Assembly: GCA_001931875.2 (NCBI GenBank)
Contig: MSJH02000482.1
Span: 62,001 to 126,000 of the forward strand
Source: Byssochlamys sp. IMV 00236
Taxonomy: Eukaryota; Ascomycota; Eurotiomycetes; Eurotiales; Thermoascaceae
Length of the DNA stretch: 64,000 nt
Reading direction: 5' to 3'
Below, piece by piece: positions 34,926-44,795 of the stretch (positions are counted from its first letter, which is position 1; each line of letters opens with the position of its first letter). The notes beneath the pieces were generated by a model. It had not been told where the DNA came from, searched no databases, and saw only the letters and a list, made by a program, of their open reading frames with translations. Made by a program: the position numbers and the translations under genes.

Positions 34926-36674
34926 ATGCCTCCTAAGGCTGCTCCTCGTAGAGCGCCAGGACGGCGCCCGGGGACCGCTGGTGAATCTTCCGCCGAACCC
35001 ACTCCCCAGAATGCCTCTGCCTCGACGTCTGAAGCGCGCGCGACGCCGACTCCAGGACCAGCGAGCGCCTCTGGCCGTCCTCCAGTGCAGCGTCTCCAAT
35101 CCCTGAAGAAGGGCACACCGAGCGGAAGCATTGCGCGGGCGCAGTCCTCCGGTCTCGGTAACGATGGTCCCCAGAAGCCAGTATTGAAGTACCAGCCGCG
35201 TGCGGTGGGTAGAAGGAGCAAAGAAGAGCGAGAGGCGATGGAGAAACTCGAAGCAGAGAGACTTCGTGAGCGGTTGGCGGAAGCAGCGGCCATTCAGAGG
35301 GGAAGAGGAAATCTTACACGAGGCAGGGGAGGGGCTAGAGGACGAGGTGGATTCTTGGGCTCAGATGTGGGTGGACCTCTGGGATCAGCTTTGGGAGGTA
35401 AGCGTGGTCGTGGGGGTCGCTTTGGGACAGATTCAAGAGCTTCGTCTATGTCCAGACGGAGTAAGTCCGTCATTGGCGGAGCCAGCGGTGCTGGTGATAT
35501 ATCGTCCGACGAGAGTGACTCCGGGATCCGAGTCAGTATCGATCAGATCAATCTGAACAGTGATGAAGAATTCGATGGAGTGGATGAGTCCAAGGGCAAG
35601 GGCAAAATGCCCGTCAAGGGCGCTGGACGAGGCAGGGATAGGGGACTACGGCCGATTCGAGTTGAGCGTCATGAGCACGAAGACCGCGTTGTGAGCGTCA
35701 ATATGGACGGGAGCGCTAGTACATCAGCAGACTTGCGACGTCAAGCTCAGGAGAAGGCAGGTGATGACAATGCACTCTTTGTGGAAGAAGAGGTTACGCC
35801 ACAGCCGACAGATACAGAACCACACATCAAGAAGGAACCTACGGATGGAGATGAGATCATGACAGATGCCATTCCACGTGCTGAAGAAGCGGGTGAGACA
35901 TCCTTTATCTCCGACGATGGCTTCCTCCCAACACAAAGAGTGAAAGTGCGCAGGAAGGTCAGCATCAAAGACAAAGAGAAGGAAAAGGAAACGGTCCCGG
36001 CGGCAAAGGATCCCCGCAGCCTGCTACGAACCAAAGAAGAGATCGAAGAGTTTGAGCGCCACGAGAACGACCTGAAAGCTATGATTGACCTGCTGGCGGT
36101 AGAGGAGAAGCCGTCAGTGCTAGAGCCTGCGGTTGAAGCCGGAGAGGCCGGAGAAGCTGGAGCAGAGGCAGCAGAGAAGGAGCTCTCTACCGAGGAGCAG
36201 CTTGCCAAGGACAAGCACGCTGGTCAACTATTCCTGCTTCAGTTCCCTCCTATGACCCCGAACTTGATTGCTGAAGGGGCAGATGGCGCAGACGGTGGTG
36301 AACCCTCCGCCGAGACCGACCATCCAGATGGAACTGGCATCGAGGGGAACGGAGCGGAAGTGGAGGAAATTGAAGCCAAGACAGTCTCCCGGGAACCGGC
36401 CAAGGTTGTGACCGCGGCCAACCAGAATCTCCGCGCAGGACGAGTTGGCAAGCTGAACCTACATGCTTCAGGACGGGTGACGCTTGACTGGGGCGGAATC
36501 AGCTTCGAATTGGACCGTGCGACAGAGGTGGACTTTCTGCAGGAAGCTCTGATCGTCTCCAACGCCTCTACAGCGACTGGCGAGGACGAGGATGCAGAGG
36601 AGAAACGGGTATGGGCTATGGGTCAGTTGAGCGGGAAGTTTGTCGTCACCCCCAATTGGGAAGCCATCCTGTGA
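34926..36674 (+). CDS. rpc53: RNA polymerase III subunit C53 (RPC4)
   Basis: This single-exon gene of 582 residues starts in a good context (CCACCATGCC). RPC53 pairs with RPC37 in a TFIIF-like module of RNA polymerase III that acts in initiation and termination. The N terminus is basic and low-complexity with an Arg/Gly-rich patch (RGNLTRGRGGARGRGGF). The middle is acidic. The conserved RPC4 domain occupies the C-terminal part: FISDDGFLPTQRVKVRRK, then the GQLFLLQFP strand, RAGRVGKLNLHASGRVTLDW and the end FVVTPNWEAIL. Length and order fit fungal RPC53. No intron is present, unlike most neighbours. Confidence 0.95.
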   Translation: MPPKAAPRRAPGRRPGTAGESSAEPTPQNASASTSEARATPTPGPASASGRPPVQRLQSLKKGTPSGSIARAQSSGLGNDGPQKPVLKYQPRAVGRRSKEEREAMEKLEAERLRERLAEAAAIQRGRGNLTRGRGGARGRGGFLGSDVGGPLGSALGGKRGRGGRFGTDSRASSMSRRSKSVIGGASGAGDISSDESDSGIRVSIDQINLNSDEEFDGVDESKGKGKMPVKGAGRGRDRGLRPIRVERHEHEDRVVSVNMDGSASTSADLRRQAQEKAGDDNALFVEEEVTPQPTDTEPHIKKEPTDGDEIMTDAIPRAEEAGETSFISDDGFLPTQRVKVRRKVSIKDKEKEKETVPAAKDPRSLLRTKEEIEEFERHENDLKAMIDLLAVEEKPSVLEPAVEAGEAGEAGAEAAEKELSTEEQLAKDKHAGQLFLLQFPPMTPNLIAEGADGADGGEPSAETDHPDGTGIEGNGAEVEEIEAKTVSREPAKVVTAANQNLRAGRVGKLNLHASGRVTLDWGGISFELDRATEVDFLQEALIVSNASTATGEDEDAEEKRVWAMGQLSGKFVVTPNWEAIL

Positions 36675-38449
36675 ACAAAGAGAGACAAATGGCCGCGTCA
36701 TCATGTCTATTAATATTTATTTTGCTCTTTTTCACTCTTCGTCAGGAGACTGTCTGACATAGCCAGTTGTGTTTCCCCGTTGGCTAGTTACATACCGGCC
36801 CTGGAAGGTGGATAGTCGGTCTCCCGGTGTTCTGGACATGCGAGCGGAAGAGGCGTTCGGGGAATGCAAGGGGGGGAGAGGGCCGAGAGAGCCCAAATAC
36901 CACTGCGAGACATGAAGCAATGGTTTTTATTCCAGGTATTGACTATCCGTCTACTCCGTACGCCATCATGAATTCCTGCATCCGATCTGGATCATGTGTC
37001 TTCTCCATCGCCGGGACTGGGAGCCGTGCGAAATCTCCTTCCAGTCTCATAGTGTCCTTTGCTCTCCCATGGACCATAATGAGGGATATATTGAGCAGTG
37101 AGGAAAAGAGTGTCAAGAGTATTATTCTTATGCTGGAAGCTAGTTGCATGTGCATGTACATGTGTGTGTATATATATATATATATTTATATACCATATCC
37201 TTGGTATATCCATGAAGTGCCTTTTGCAGCGCGGGATTTTTGTTGGTTGAACCCCACCTTGTACCCATGGGCGGGGAGATTGAGGGACTGGGGGACCCGC
37301 GTATCTACCCATAATAATATGGTAGATTGTGGCATAGTTCAAATTCGGGAATCACCATATAGATTAGGTATGATCAGATGCATGTTTATGCTGCTTGTCT
37401 CAAACTACTGAGAGCTATCTTGCTTCTTGTCAACTGTTGTATGCTCCCCCCGTGCCATTGCAGGCCTCGTGACTGGCTGTCACACAATTAAGGCTCCTTC
37501 CCAGGCGGGATCGGCAGCGGGACTTGCAGGGTCGCAGCTTCCTCGTACGGCGTCCCACGGGGCTCGCTCCGCCGCCAAGCTTTGTGTGGCTGGGAACTAA
37601 TGCGGAGCTAATGCGGGACTAATGCCCGGCAACGGGACACTAGGCGACTTCTGGTCGAACCGGATGGTCCGCCAGCCAATGGCCGCCCGACTTAGTAGAA
37701 ACAACAGACCACTGGTGACGCCGCAGCGGGGCTCGAGCCGCCCATTCCAGGCGTGGGCGAGCCAGTGAGGATCTGGACCCTCGTTTTCGCTCTTTCCGGC
37801 AGTTTCTCCTGTTTTGCTTTGTTCTCCCTGCAATTTCGTCTCTCGTTCAGGCTAAAGCCAGCAGACGATCTGCTTATTGATCTGTTATTTATTATTAACT
37901 TACATTTCCAATAACTAATCCATCCACTCCCCCGTCCTCGTGGTTTTGTTTCGGTTCCCTGACCGTTCGTTGTCGCTGCTCGCACTATCGACCTTCGTTT
38001 CTTCGCCGTCTCTCCTTTCCTTGTGATTTAGATAGTTACGGTTAGGAGGCGTACCCCGGGTCCCTCCCAGCCACTGATCGCAAGGGAAAAGCGAAACAAT
38101 TGACTCTCCAGGGTTTGGAGAGAGCACATCACATCACGCATCCCCGAGTTGGAACAGGCATTCGGGTCCACGGCCATCCGCTGTCTTCGGTTTCGTGTAG
38201 CAGATCTGCATTGGAGGGCCGGTTAAGTTAGTGACCTTATCGACCCCGAACCGACCTCCCCGACCTCCCGGGCTACCGACCACCGTTATCTATCGCGAAG
38301 ATCACTGAAGATCCATCCCACCGGCCACGTCGGTCCTCTGTCTGGCTTCTGAAATAAATAAATTGCCGCGGATCCCAAGGTGGAATTGACTGTAGTGACC
38401 CGGAAGCTCTCCTCCCGACTTCTACGGTCTCGTCAAGAATTCCTGCACC
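36675..38449. other. Intergenic region upstream of the GPI-type protein gene
   Basis: About 1.8 kb without a convincing gene. It contains a compound TG/TA microsatellite at 37161-37185 and a loose three-unit repeat around ACTAATGCGG at 37596-37629. The right-hand kilobase is GC-rich and probably holds the promoter and leader of the wall-protein gene. Confidence 0.5.
37161..37185. repeat. Compound TG/TA dinucleotide microsatellite
   Basis: A run of TG units changes into a run of TA units without interruption. It lies in a non-coding spacer. Confidence 0.85.
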
Positions 38450-38947
38450 ATGAAGGCATCAACCGTTCTCTCGTTTCTCCTTCCTGCGGCAGCAGTGCTT
38501 GCAGCTGAGATCCCCGAAGCTCCTACGGCGGTGGAAGCCAACCCCGCTCCCCCGTCCATGATCACGCCAGCACCGGTTGTGGAAGAAGGCCCTGAGGGAG
38601 CCAGTGCACTGGAAGCCCGAGAGATTGTCGCTGGCGCCGCTGCGGCTCAACCGACAGACATCACGCAGGCTGGTTCGGTAACCACATATTGGCCCCAGAC
38701 GGTTCTACCAAACGGCAAGGTGACGTATCTACCGGTCACATATACACAGACGTTCGCCGAGGTCCCTGATCAATGGCCTGCACCGTCGAGCGGCAGCATC
38801 GGGATGGGAACATTGACGGGGACAATTGGAGCGACGAAGACCATGAAGGCCAGATCCGTCAGTGAAGGCACGTTGGGCCAGACACCGTGGATTGGGATGG
38901 CCGTCGGCTTGACATGTACGGCACTGGCGGCAATCATGCTTGGATAA
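38450..38947 (+). CDS. Small secreted, probably GPI-anchored cell-surface protein
   Basis: This single-exon gene of 165 residues starts in a good context (CACCATGAAG). It has an N-terminal signal peptide (MKASTVLSFLLPAAAVLAA). The mature protein begins with a Pro/Ala-rich segment, then a Thr/Tyr-rich strand region (VTTYWPQTVLPNGKVTYLP, VTYTQTF) like that of fungal Kre1-type wall proteins. A Gly/Ser/Thr-rich stretch follows, and the hydrophobic tail (WIGMAVGLTCTALAAIMLG) is typical of a GPI-attachment signal. A role in the cell wall or plasma membrane is inferred from this architecture. The Kre1 resemblance is weak and should not be taken as homology. Confidence 0.7.
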   Translation: MKASTVLSFLLPAAAVLAAEIPEAPTAVEANPAPPSMITPAPVVEEGPEGASALEAREIVAGAAAAQPTDITQAGSVTTYWPQTVLPNGKVTYLPVTYTQTFAEVPDQWPAPSSGSIGMGTLTGTIGATKTMKARSVSEGTLGQTPWIGMAVGLTCTALAAIMLG

Positions 38948-40196
38948 AACATTGCTATACTCCCTTACGCCATTCATACGATATCGGCACCGCTGCGATG
39001 GTTCCATCCCGGACTGAGAGGAGCCTATTGTCTGCGTCGACTCTCTTCGACCTTTATCGACTGGCGGTGCTATTGCTTATCTCTTAATGCAACATCCACT
39101 ATATCCGCCACATGGTCGTCATGAATCTAATCACGACTCATCTGTCAGTTGATGATATATTTCTCATCCACAGGTGGTGTCGACTCACAGCACTCGATGG
39201 CTTCAACCCATCGAGACTTCCATCATTCTACTGAGTTCTTCGTTTCTCATATCAGCGTCTCAGCGTTGCGTTTTCTTCCCAGCAGACATAACTTTTGTCA
39301 ACTGCGGGAATTTTGCATTTAAGGTCGGTTCTTCGTGATACCTTATCGACTATTGGCTTGCGGTTGCTTCTGTGTATATATTTGAACCTGCTTGTCATCT
39401 ACGGCATACGTGCATATGAATCCTTGCTTTTTGGTGTTGCATGTTCCCCCAGCCATTGGATTGGATTGGATTTGTCTTCGACCCGGCATAGACGCATTGT
39501 GTCGTCTCTGCCATCACTCTATCAAAGGACCACGAAAAGAAAAAGGTCAGTGAACGCAGATTCGATAGCGGTTGCTGGGTCTTGAAGCATCTTGGGGAAC
39601 TCAACGCGTCATGCTTCACTTCTACTAGTAGATAACGATAATAATATTAAAATTTGTCAAGACACTTTCTCTCTCAAAGCTTTTGAAAGTAGTAATTGAG
39701 CATCTCCATGTGCTGGATTCGTATCGAGGGTGTACCATTCATTCAATGAGACGGATAAGTGATGGCTTCTAACCAACATTGAACTAACTACCCGTATTAC
39801 TTACTGTACTGACAGATTTATGTCACTGGTTCGTAAAATCCTAAAGTTCAACTTGCCCCTGACGGGTTGAAAACGGACAGTAGAAGAACAGCCCCAAAAA
39901 TAACTTTGATTGATTGATGGATTTATTGTATTATGCAATTATATACTAGCACTATATAGTTAGTTACCAGTAATCCAGACGGGTAAAGGGTATCTAAGTT
40001 AAATAATGAGAAGATGATAATGAAATGGTTTTTAGTAGAGATGAGCATCAGATCTTGAATAAGCCTGTGTCTCTTCTCTCTTCTCTAGGACCGTCTCAAT
40101 AACCCGCTCCAAGGCCTGAAAGACTTTTTTTTTTTTTTCATGTATGTACGTATGTACGTATGCAATGTATGCATGCATATATGACGATGATGATGA
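38948..40196. other. Intergenic region, convergent 3' ends
   Basis: The wall-protein gene and the fluoride-exporter gene converge here. There is no convincing frame. A poly(T) run at 40124-40138 and GTATGTAC-type short repeats at 40142-40160 lie just beyond the fluoride-exporter stop. Confidence 0.5.
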
Positions 40197-41693
40197 TCAT
40201 GCACAAACCGGATTCTTGAACCCGATAGTCCACCGCAGACTGCCCATGATAATAACCAAAAAGGCCAACGCGACACCAACGCTCATTATGCCGTAGAAAT
40301 AGGCATGGCGTCTGCGTCCGAGACCGTTGAGCTCCGCGACCCACGTGCTGATGGTGGTGGTACAGCCGCAGAATCCGTCCATGACGCCCTGGAGGACCTG
40401 GCAGCTCGTGAGGATGGATTTGGTCATTGAGGCAGTGGCGGAGAGCGCGCCGACGCCGGAGACGTGTTGGAGGTCGTAGCACATGCCTTCGATGATGGTG
40501 CCGAAGATGTTCACGGCGAAGGTACCCAGGGGGAAGGCGGGGATGCGGGCGTTTAGATGCAGAGAGGCGTAGAATCGAAGCAGACAGCCTAGCGGGGCGA
40601 AAACGATGGCGAAGACGGCGCGTCCCCGCCAGTGTTCGTGGGTTGCAGGGCCGTCGTGTCGGTCTGGAGGCCAGATGGCCATGAATACGGCGCCGAGCCA
40701 GCAGCCCCAGGCGAGGAAGACGATGAGGGGGTCGAGGACTCTGCGGGTGAATCTGAACGGGATCGTGAGAGACAATGGGTCGAGAGCGAGAGCGCAGTGC
40801 GCGCCGAATATCAGAGAGGAGAGACTCAGTGCGACGGTAATGACGATGACCGCGACAAGCGCCATGAAGCTATATCCGCCGTTGCGGGAGACGTGGCCGC
40901 CGACTGGGACACTGAGATTGTTCGACAGAGCGAGGAAGACGTCCCGCATGAAGGATGAGAAAGAAGTGAGGGATCCACAGAAGCCCGTCGTCAATCCGAT
41001 ATACAGCGGAATTGTCTTCTTGACCGATTTATGCTTCTTGGCCCATTCTGCGAAGGCAGCTTCATCTTCCTCAGTCCGTGGGTTCGAGTTATCTCCCCAT
41101 TCCTCCCGGAACAGATTCCTGTCTTCACCAAAGAAGCCCATCAGGATGCAGCCACCCACGTTCGCCCACAGCACGCTTGTCACGACCGGCGCACCTGGGT
41201 AGAAGGTCAACGCTTGCAGGCCCAGACGCGCCAGGGTGCCCAGAATTGCGAAGAAGACCAGGTAGGAAACCACATAGAGCTGAGTCGCACGTTTCGAGAC
41301 CGAGGGAGCAGCGGCCGACGATCGTTTCTCTGCCTGCTCCAGTTGCGGAGGGGGCGGACTCTCCCTTGTCGGCGAGACCTGGTGGTCCCAAGGACGTCGC
41401 CTCGAAGGCTCGCGAGAGACTGGAGGCGGAGCAGCAAGTTCAGACAGCGGGATGCCCTGTTCTCGTGCCGGATTGGGCGGGATACTCCTTTTCTCCTTCT
41501 CCTCTTCTTCCTCTCTATCAATGGGAGGCGGCGCGGCGACCTCTGAGAGATGCGCCTCGTCCGCTGCGCGCGCCTCTGCGGCCGCTCCTTGCCCGTGATT
41601 TTGCGATGTTTCTAGCACATTGTCTTCTGTATCCTCTCTCCGCCAGGGATTGTTATGGATGGAGCCATTCTGGTTGCTGCTCGTATCGCCCAT
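40197..41693 (-). CDS. fex1: Fluoride export protein (Fex/CrcB family, fused double domain)
   Basis: This single-exon gene codes for 498 residues. Fungal Fex proteins remove toxic fluoride across the plasma membrane; two CrcB-type domains are fused in one chain. The first 135 residues are hydrophilic, rich in Glu, Pro and Arg, and probably cytosolic. The first domain starts near 141 (YVVSYLVFFAILGTLARLGL) and carries GFCGSLTSFSS near 239. The second carries the matching GFCGCTTTIST near 439, and each has an Asn-containing helix (LWANVGG, FAVNIFG) of the pore-lining type. About nine membrane helices can be seen. The gene is divergent from the phosphoribosyltransferase gene. The long N-terminal extension is the only unusual point. 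Confidence 0.95.
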   Translation of the reverse strand: MGDTSSNQNGSIHNNPWRREDTEDNVLETSQNHGQGAAAEARAADEAHLSEVAAPPPIDREEEEEKEKRSIPPNPAREQGIPLSELAAPPPVSREPSRRRPWDHQVSPTRESPPPPQLEQAEKRSSAAAPSVSKRATQLYVVSYLVFFAILGTLARLGLQALTFYPGAPVVTSVLWANVGGCILMGFFGEDRNLFREEWGDNSNPRTEEDEAAFAEWAKKHKSVKKTIPLYIGLTTGFCGSLTSFSSFMRDVFLALSNNLSVPVGGHVSRNGGYSFMALVAVIVITVALSLSSLIFGAHCALALDPLSLTIPFRFTRRVLDPLIVFLAWGCWLGAVFMAIWPPDRHDGPATHEHWRGRAVFAIVFAPLGCLLRFYASLHLNARIPAFPLGTFAVNIFGTIIEGMCYDLQHVSGVGALSATASMTKSILTSCQVLQGVMDGFCGCTTTISTWVAELNGLGRRRHAYFYGIMSVGVALAFLVIIMGSLRWTIGFKNPVCA

Positions 41694-42268
41694 CGCGACG
41701 AGTCACGCGATCGGAAGACAAATGCGATCGAATGCGGATAGGAAGCTGTCTCGATTGCCTGAAAGGCGTGTTGATGCGCAAAATCACAGCCGCTTCTCAA
41801 AAGGCTTGCTGCATATTTCCGGTGGTCCTCAGACCCTAGGGGTTGAGGAAAAAGGTGGCAAACGAGAGAGGAAAAGTTCGGAGTAGACATGTTGGATCGT
41901 CGGTGGAGCCGCTTATCTATCCAGAGTATGTATTGGGGTAAATTGAACTATGGTAACTAGTTAACCGGAGAGGAACTGGAGAAGGATAGTTAGACAACAA
42001 AGGAATATTAGGAAATCATAAAGGAGCTGACCCATGAGAACTATTTATTTACCAGGCAGGGAATAACATCCATTGGGGTAATACCTCCGCGAGCGATTCG
42101 CTTGCTTGTCCTACGTTGTTCTTTTCTCCGACAAGAGCAACTCACTAGTAGCTCCTCCTCATCTCTTCCACACCTCTCGATTAAGATCTGGGATTCTGCA
42201 TCTTTGGATTTATTTACCTCTTATCGTCCTACGATCTCTTCCACCGATCGAGTCTGTCTCTCTGCATC
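41694..42268. promoter_or_regulatory. Divergent promoter region fex1 / phosphoribosyltransferase
   Basis: The 575 bp between the two start codons serve both genes. The part nearest 42268 is rich in CT and resembles a fungal core promoter. No named site is evident. Confidence 0.5.
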
Positions 42269-43239
42269 ATGGGCTCGTCCTTCCCCGCCAACGTCCACGT
42301 CTCCGCACATCCCTGCCTTCGCGCGAAGCTGTCGCAACTGCGCTCACATGCGGCATCTACACGAGAAACAAAGCTCCTCGTTCATGAGATCACGACGATT
42401 CTCGCCTGTGAAGCTCTAGGCCAGACACTGACCGTCACGGAAACCGGAAAGGCAAGTGTGGTGTGGTTTACTTGAACTTCGGCCTTCGTGCGGGGTAGTA
42501 GAAGTGGCTGACTATCGCGATTATCTAGGATAAGACACCTCTTGGAGTCGAATATACAACGGAGGGCCTGGCACCGTCGAGTCTGGCTCTGGTACCGATT
42601 CTTAGATCGGGATTGGGGATGTTGGATGGTCAGTGATACAATACATCCATCCATTCATCCATACATCTTATCAGTTCCATACCGCACCGAGTCTATCGCA
42701 CGTTATATGGATATGGATATCGCGACCTCATCCTCCCCAATCTTCATCAATCAACCTCTACAGCAGAAAGAAAAAAAACAAGAACTAACATCTCCCACCC
42801 CCCTCCAGCCGTCCAATCTCTCCTCCCAGACGACATCCCCGTCCACCACCTCGGTCTCTTCCGCGAACGCTCTACCCTCCAACCCGTCGAATACTACAAC
42901 AACCTCCCCTTCCACCGTCCAGACACATTCTCCAAGACCGACACCACTTCAGCACCCAACGAACTCGCCGCTCACACCGCCATTCTCGTCGACCCCATCA
43001 TCGCTACCGGCGGCACGGCGGATGCCGCAATCCAGCTCCTGCGCGAATGGGGCGTCAAGCGCATCCTGTACCTCAGCGTCCTGGGCTCCGAAAGCGGCGT
43101 GCGTCGCGCCGCGCAGGAGTGGCCGGAAGGCGTACAGGTCTGGGTTGGTGCGGTTGATCAGGCCTGCGATGAGCGTGGGATGATCGTGCCGGGTTTGGGA
43201 GATATTGGTGATCGACTCTTTAAAGCTGTTGGGAAATAG
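42269..43239 (+). CDS. Uracil phosphoribosyltransferase
   Basis: The CDS is join(42269..42451, 42529..42628, 42809..43239), 237 residues. The enzyme makes UMP from uracil and PRPP in pyrimidine salvage, in the cytosol. The family order is clear: N-terminal helices (ETKLLVHEITTILACEALG), the PLGVEYTTEG segment, VPILRSGLGMLD, and the PRPP loop VDPIIATGGTADAAI (about residue 154). The C-terminal uracil-binding GLGDIGDRLF closes it. The first intron (42452-42528) has a GC-AG border with a strong donor (AAAGGCAAGT), which preserves the GKDKTPLG join. A GT donor nine bases downstream would insert three residues. The second intron (180 nt) is GT-AG. Confidence 0.95.
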
Positions 43240-44795
43240 ATGAGAGAGAGTTTCCCGTAGATCCGTACTGAACTGAATGGATTGGGCTCGTCAATCAGGA
43301 ACCAAGAGACGTGAATTAGATCTATTGATTTCCTTCTTTTTCTTCTTCTTAAATCTAACTCGTGAATTTGCGACGTCTAGGGTGTAATGAATCGTGCCCT
43401 GCATCGAGATCGGGGTTCAAGATCCGAGATATAGAAGATGAGAGATGAATATGTGATATAAACTAGCAGGTTAATGCACGTATCGGAATGGGAAATAAAT
43501 TGCATACATCTTGAAGAATAGTGTATACACTTGTTGTTAGGGCCGGGGATGGGAAGGTGAAACTTGACTCGAGACGGCCTTTAAACAAGTCAAGACTTTC
43601 TTGAGTTGTAGCTACAGCTTTAACATATCAGCTACGGTGACTACGAATTAAGCGCCTAGAATTGTCCCCAATAGATCCCTTATATTGTCGCTCTCAAACT
43701 ACTATGGTACAGGTTGCGTTTGACGAGGTTATGCTCAAAGACGAAGAACAAAAACAAAAACTGGCAATTCAAAGTGTTGCTGGAAGATAAAAGGCAAAGC
43801 GGAGAAAGCAGAACAAAACACACAAAACGCTGCATGAAGACAATCACAGGGCTGAGAAGCAAAAAAAGCAAAGACACGATATGCAAGCAATAATGATTAG
43901 ACCAAGAGGTCTGGAGAGGAGACTGAACTTCAATAAAAACTCGAGATTTTTAAAAACAGAGCTGCAGATGGGATCGGGGAATAACAGCAATAACGCAAGA
44001 CGGCATCGAAAGGCATTAACGTTTAACTCTAGACAATGCAGAATAAACCAATAGCAAGCAAAATAAACATGGTCTGGTAAAAACGAGTATAAGAGCGAGC
44101 GACGTGAAGGTTATTGATGCGAGAACGGCTCTTATATAGCGCACAAGGTATCAAGCAAAAAGGGGGTCAAAGGAAAAAAAAAGTGGAAAAGTAGCGTCTG
44201 CTAAGAAGCAGATGCAGAAATGAAGCACTAAGCATTAAAAAGCGAGACTCCGTAGAGCGCTATTAAGGAACACACAGGACCAGCCGGGTGTCGAGATGTT
44301 GCGTTTGCGAACAACCCATTAAAGCAGAAACATGACCAGACCGGACTCCTGTGAGCTCTTGCAAAACCAAAACAAAAACGACAAAGCCTGATAATGCGGG
44401 CGAGTGCTCAAATGACCAAAGAGAAGAAATACCAAGACCAGTCGGGAAAATACCAGCAAGAGGGGCCATGAGCAGACAGATGCCTGATGGAAAATATGAG
44501 GCCTATGACACCCATTCCCAAATCCGAAAGACACCTTTGACCGCCAGCCCGTTTGCTAATCCGCTTCCCAACCATACCGTACTTCCGGATTTCCGCCGAT
44601 GACCCCAATAACAAAAGCCGAACCGTTGCAAATGAGAGTGATGAAACCTGATGTGGAAAATGTAGGGCCCTGACCAACAATGGGAACAAAGTTCTCCACG
44701 TGGGACTTGGCAAACGAGAGAGAGAAGTGTAGAGTCATTAAATGTAATCGGAAGCCAGGTTTCCGAAAAGAAAAGAGGTCGCAGGTTCGGACAGC
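43240..44795. other. Convergent spacer, no gene seen
   Basis: About 1.6 kb between the phosphoribosyltransferase stop and the end of the C2H2 regulator gene on the other strand. The plus strand is A/G-rich from about 43720 to 44250, with many A runs. I see no coding frame of note. Confidence 0.5.

Noticed and set aside
40606..41839. Overlapping plus-strand frames opposite the fluoride exporter
   Set aside because: They mirror the exporter gene on the other strand, are rich in Arg/Pro as expected from reversed codons, and have no recognisable domain.
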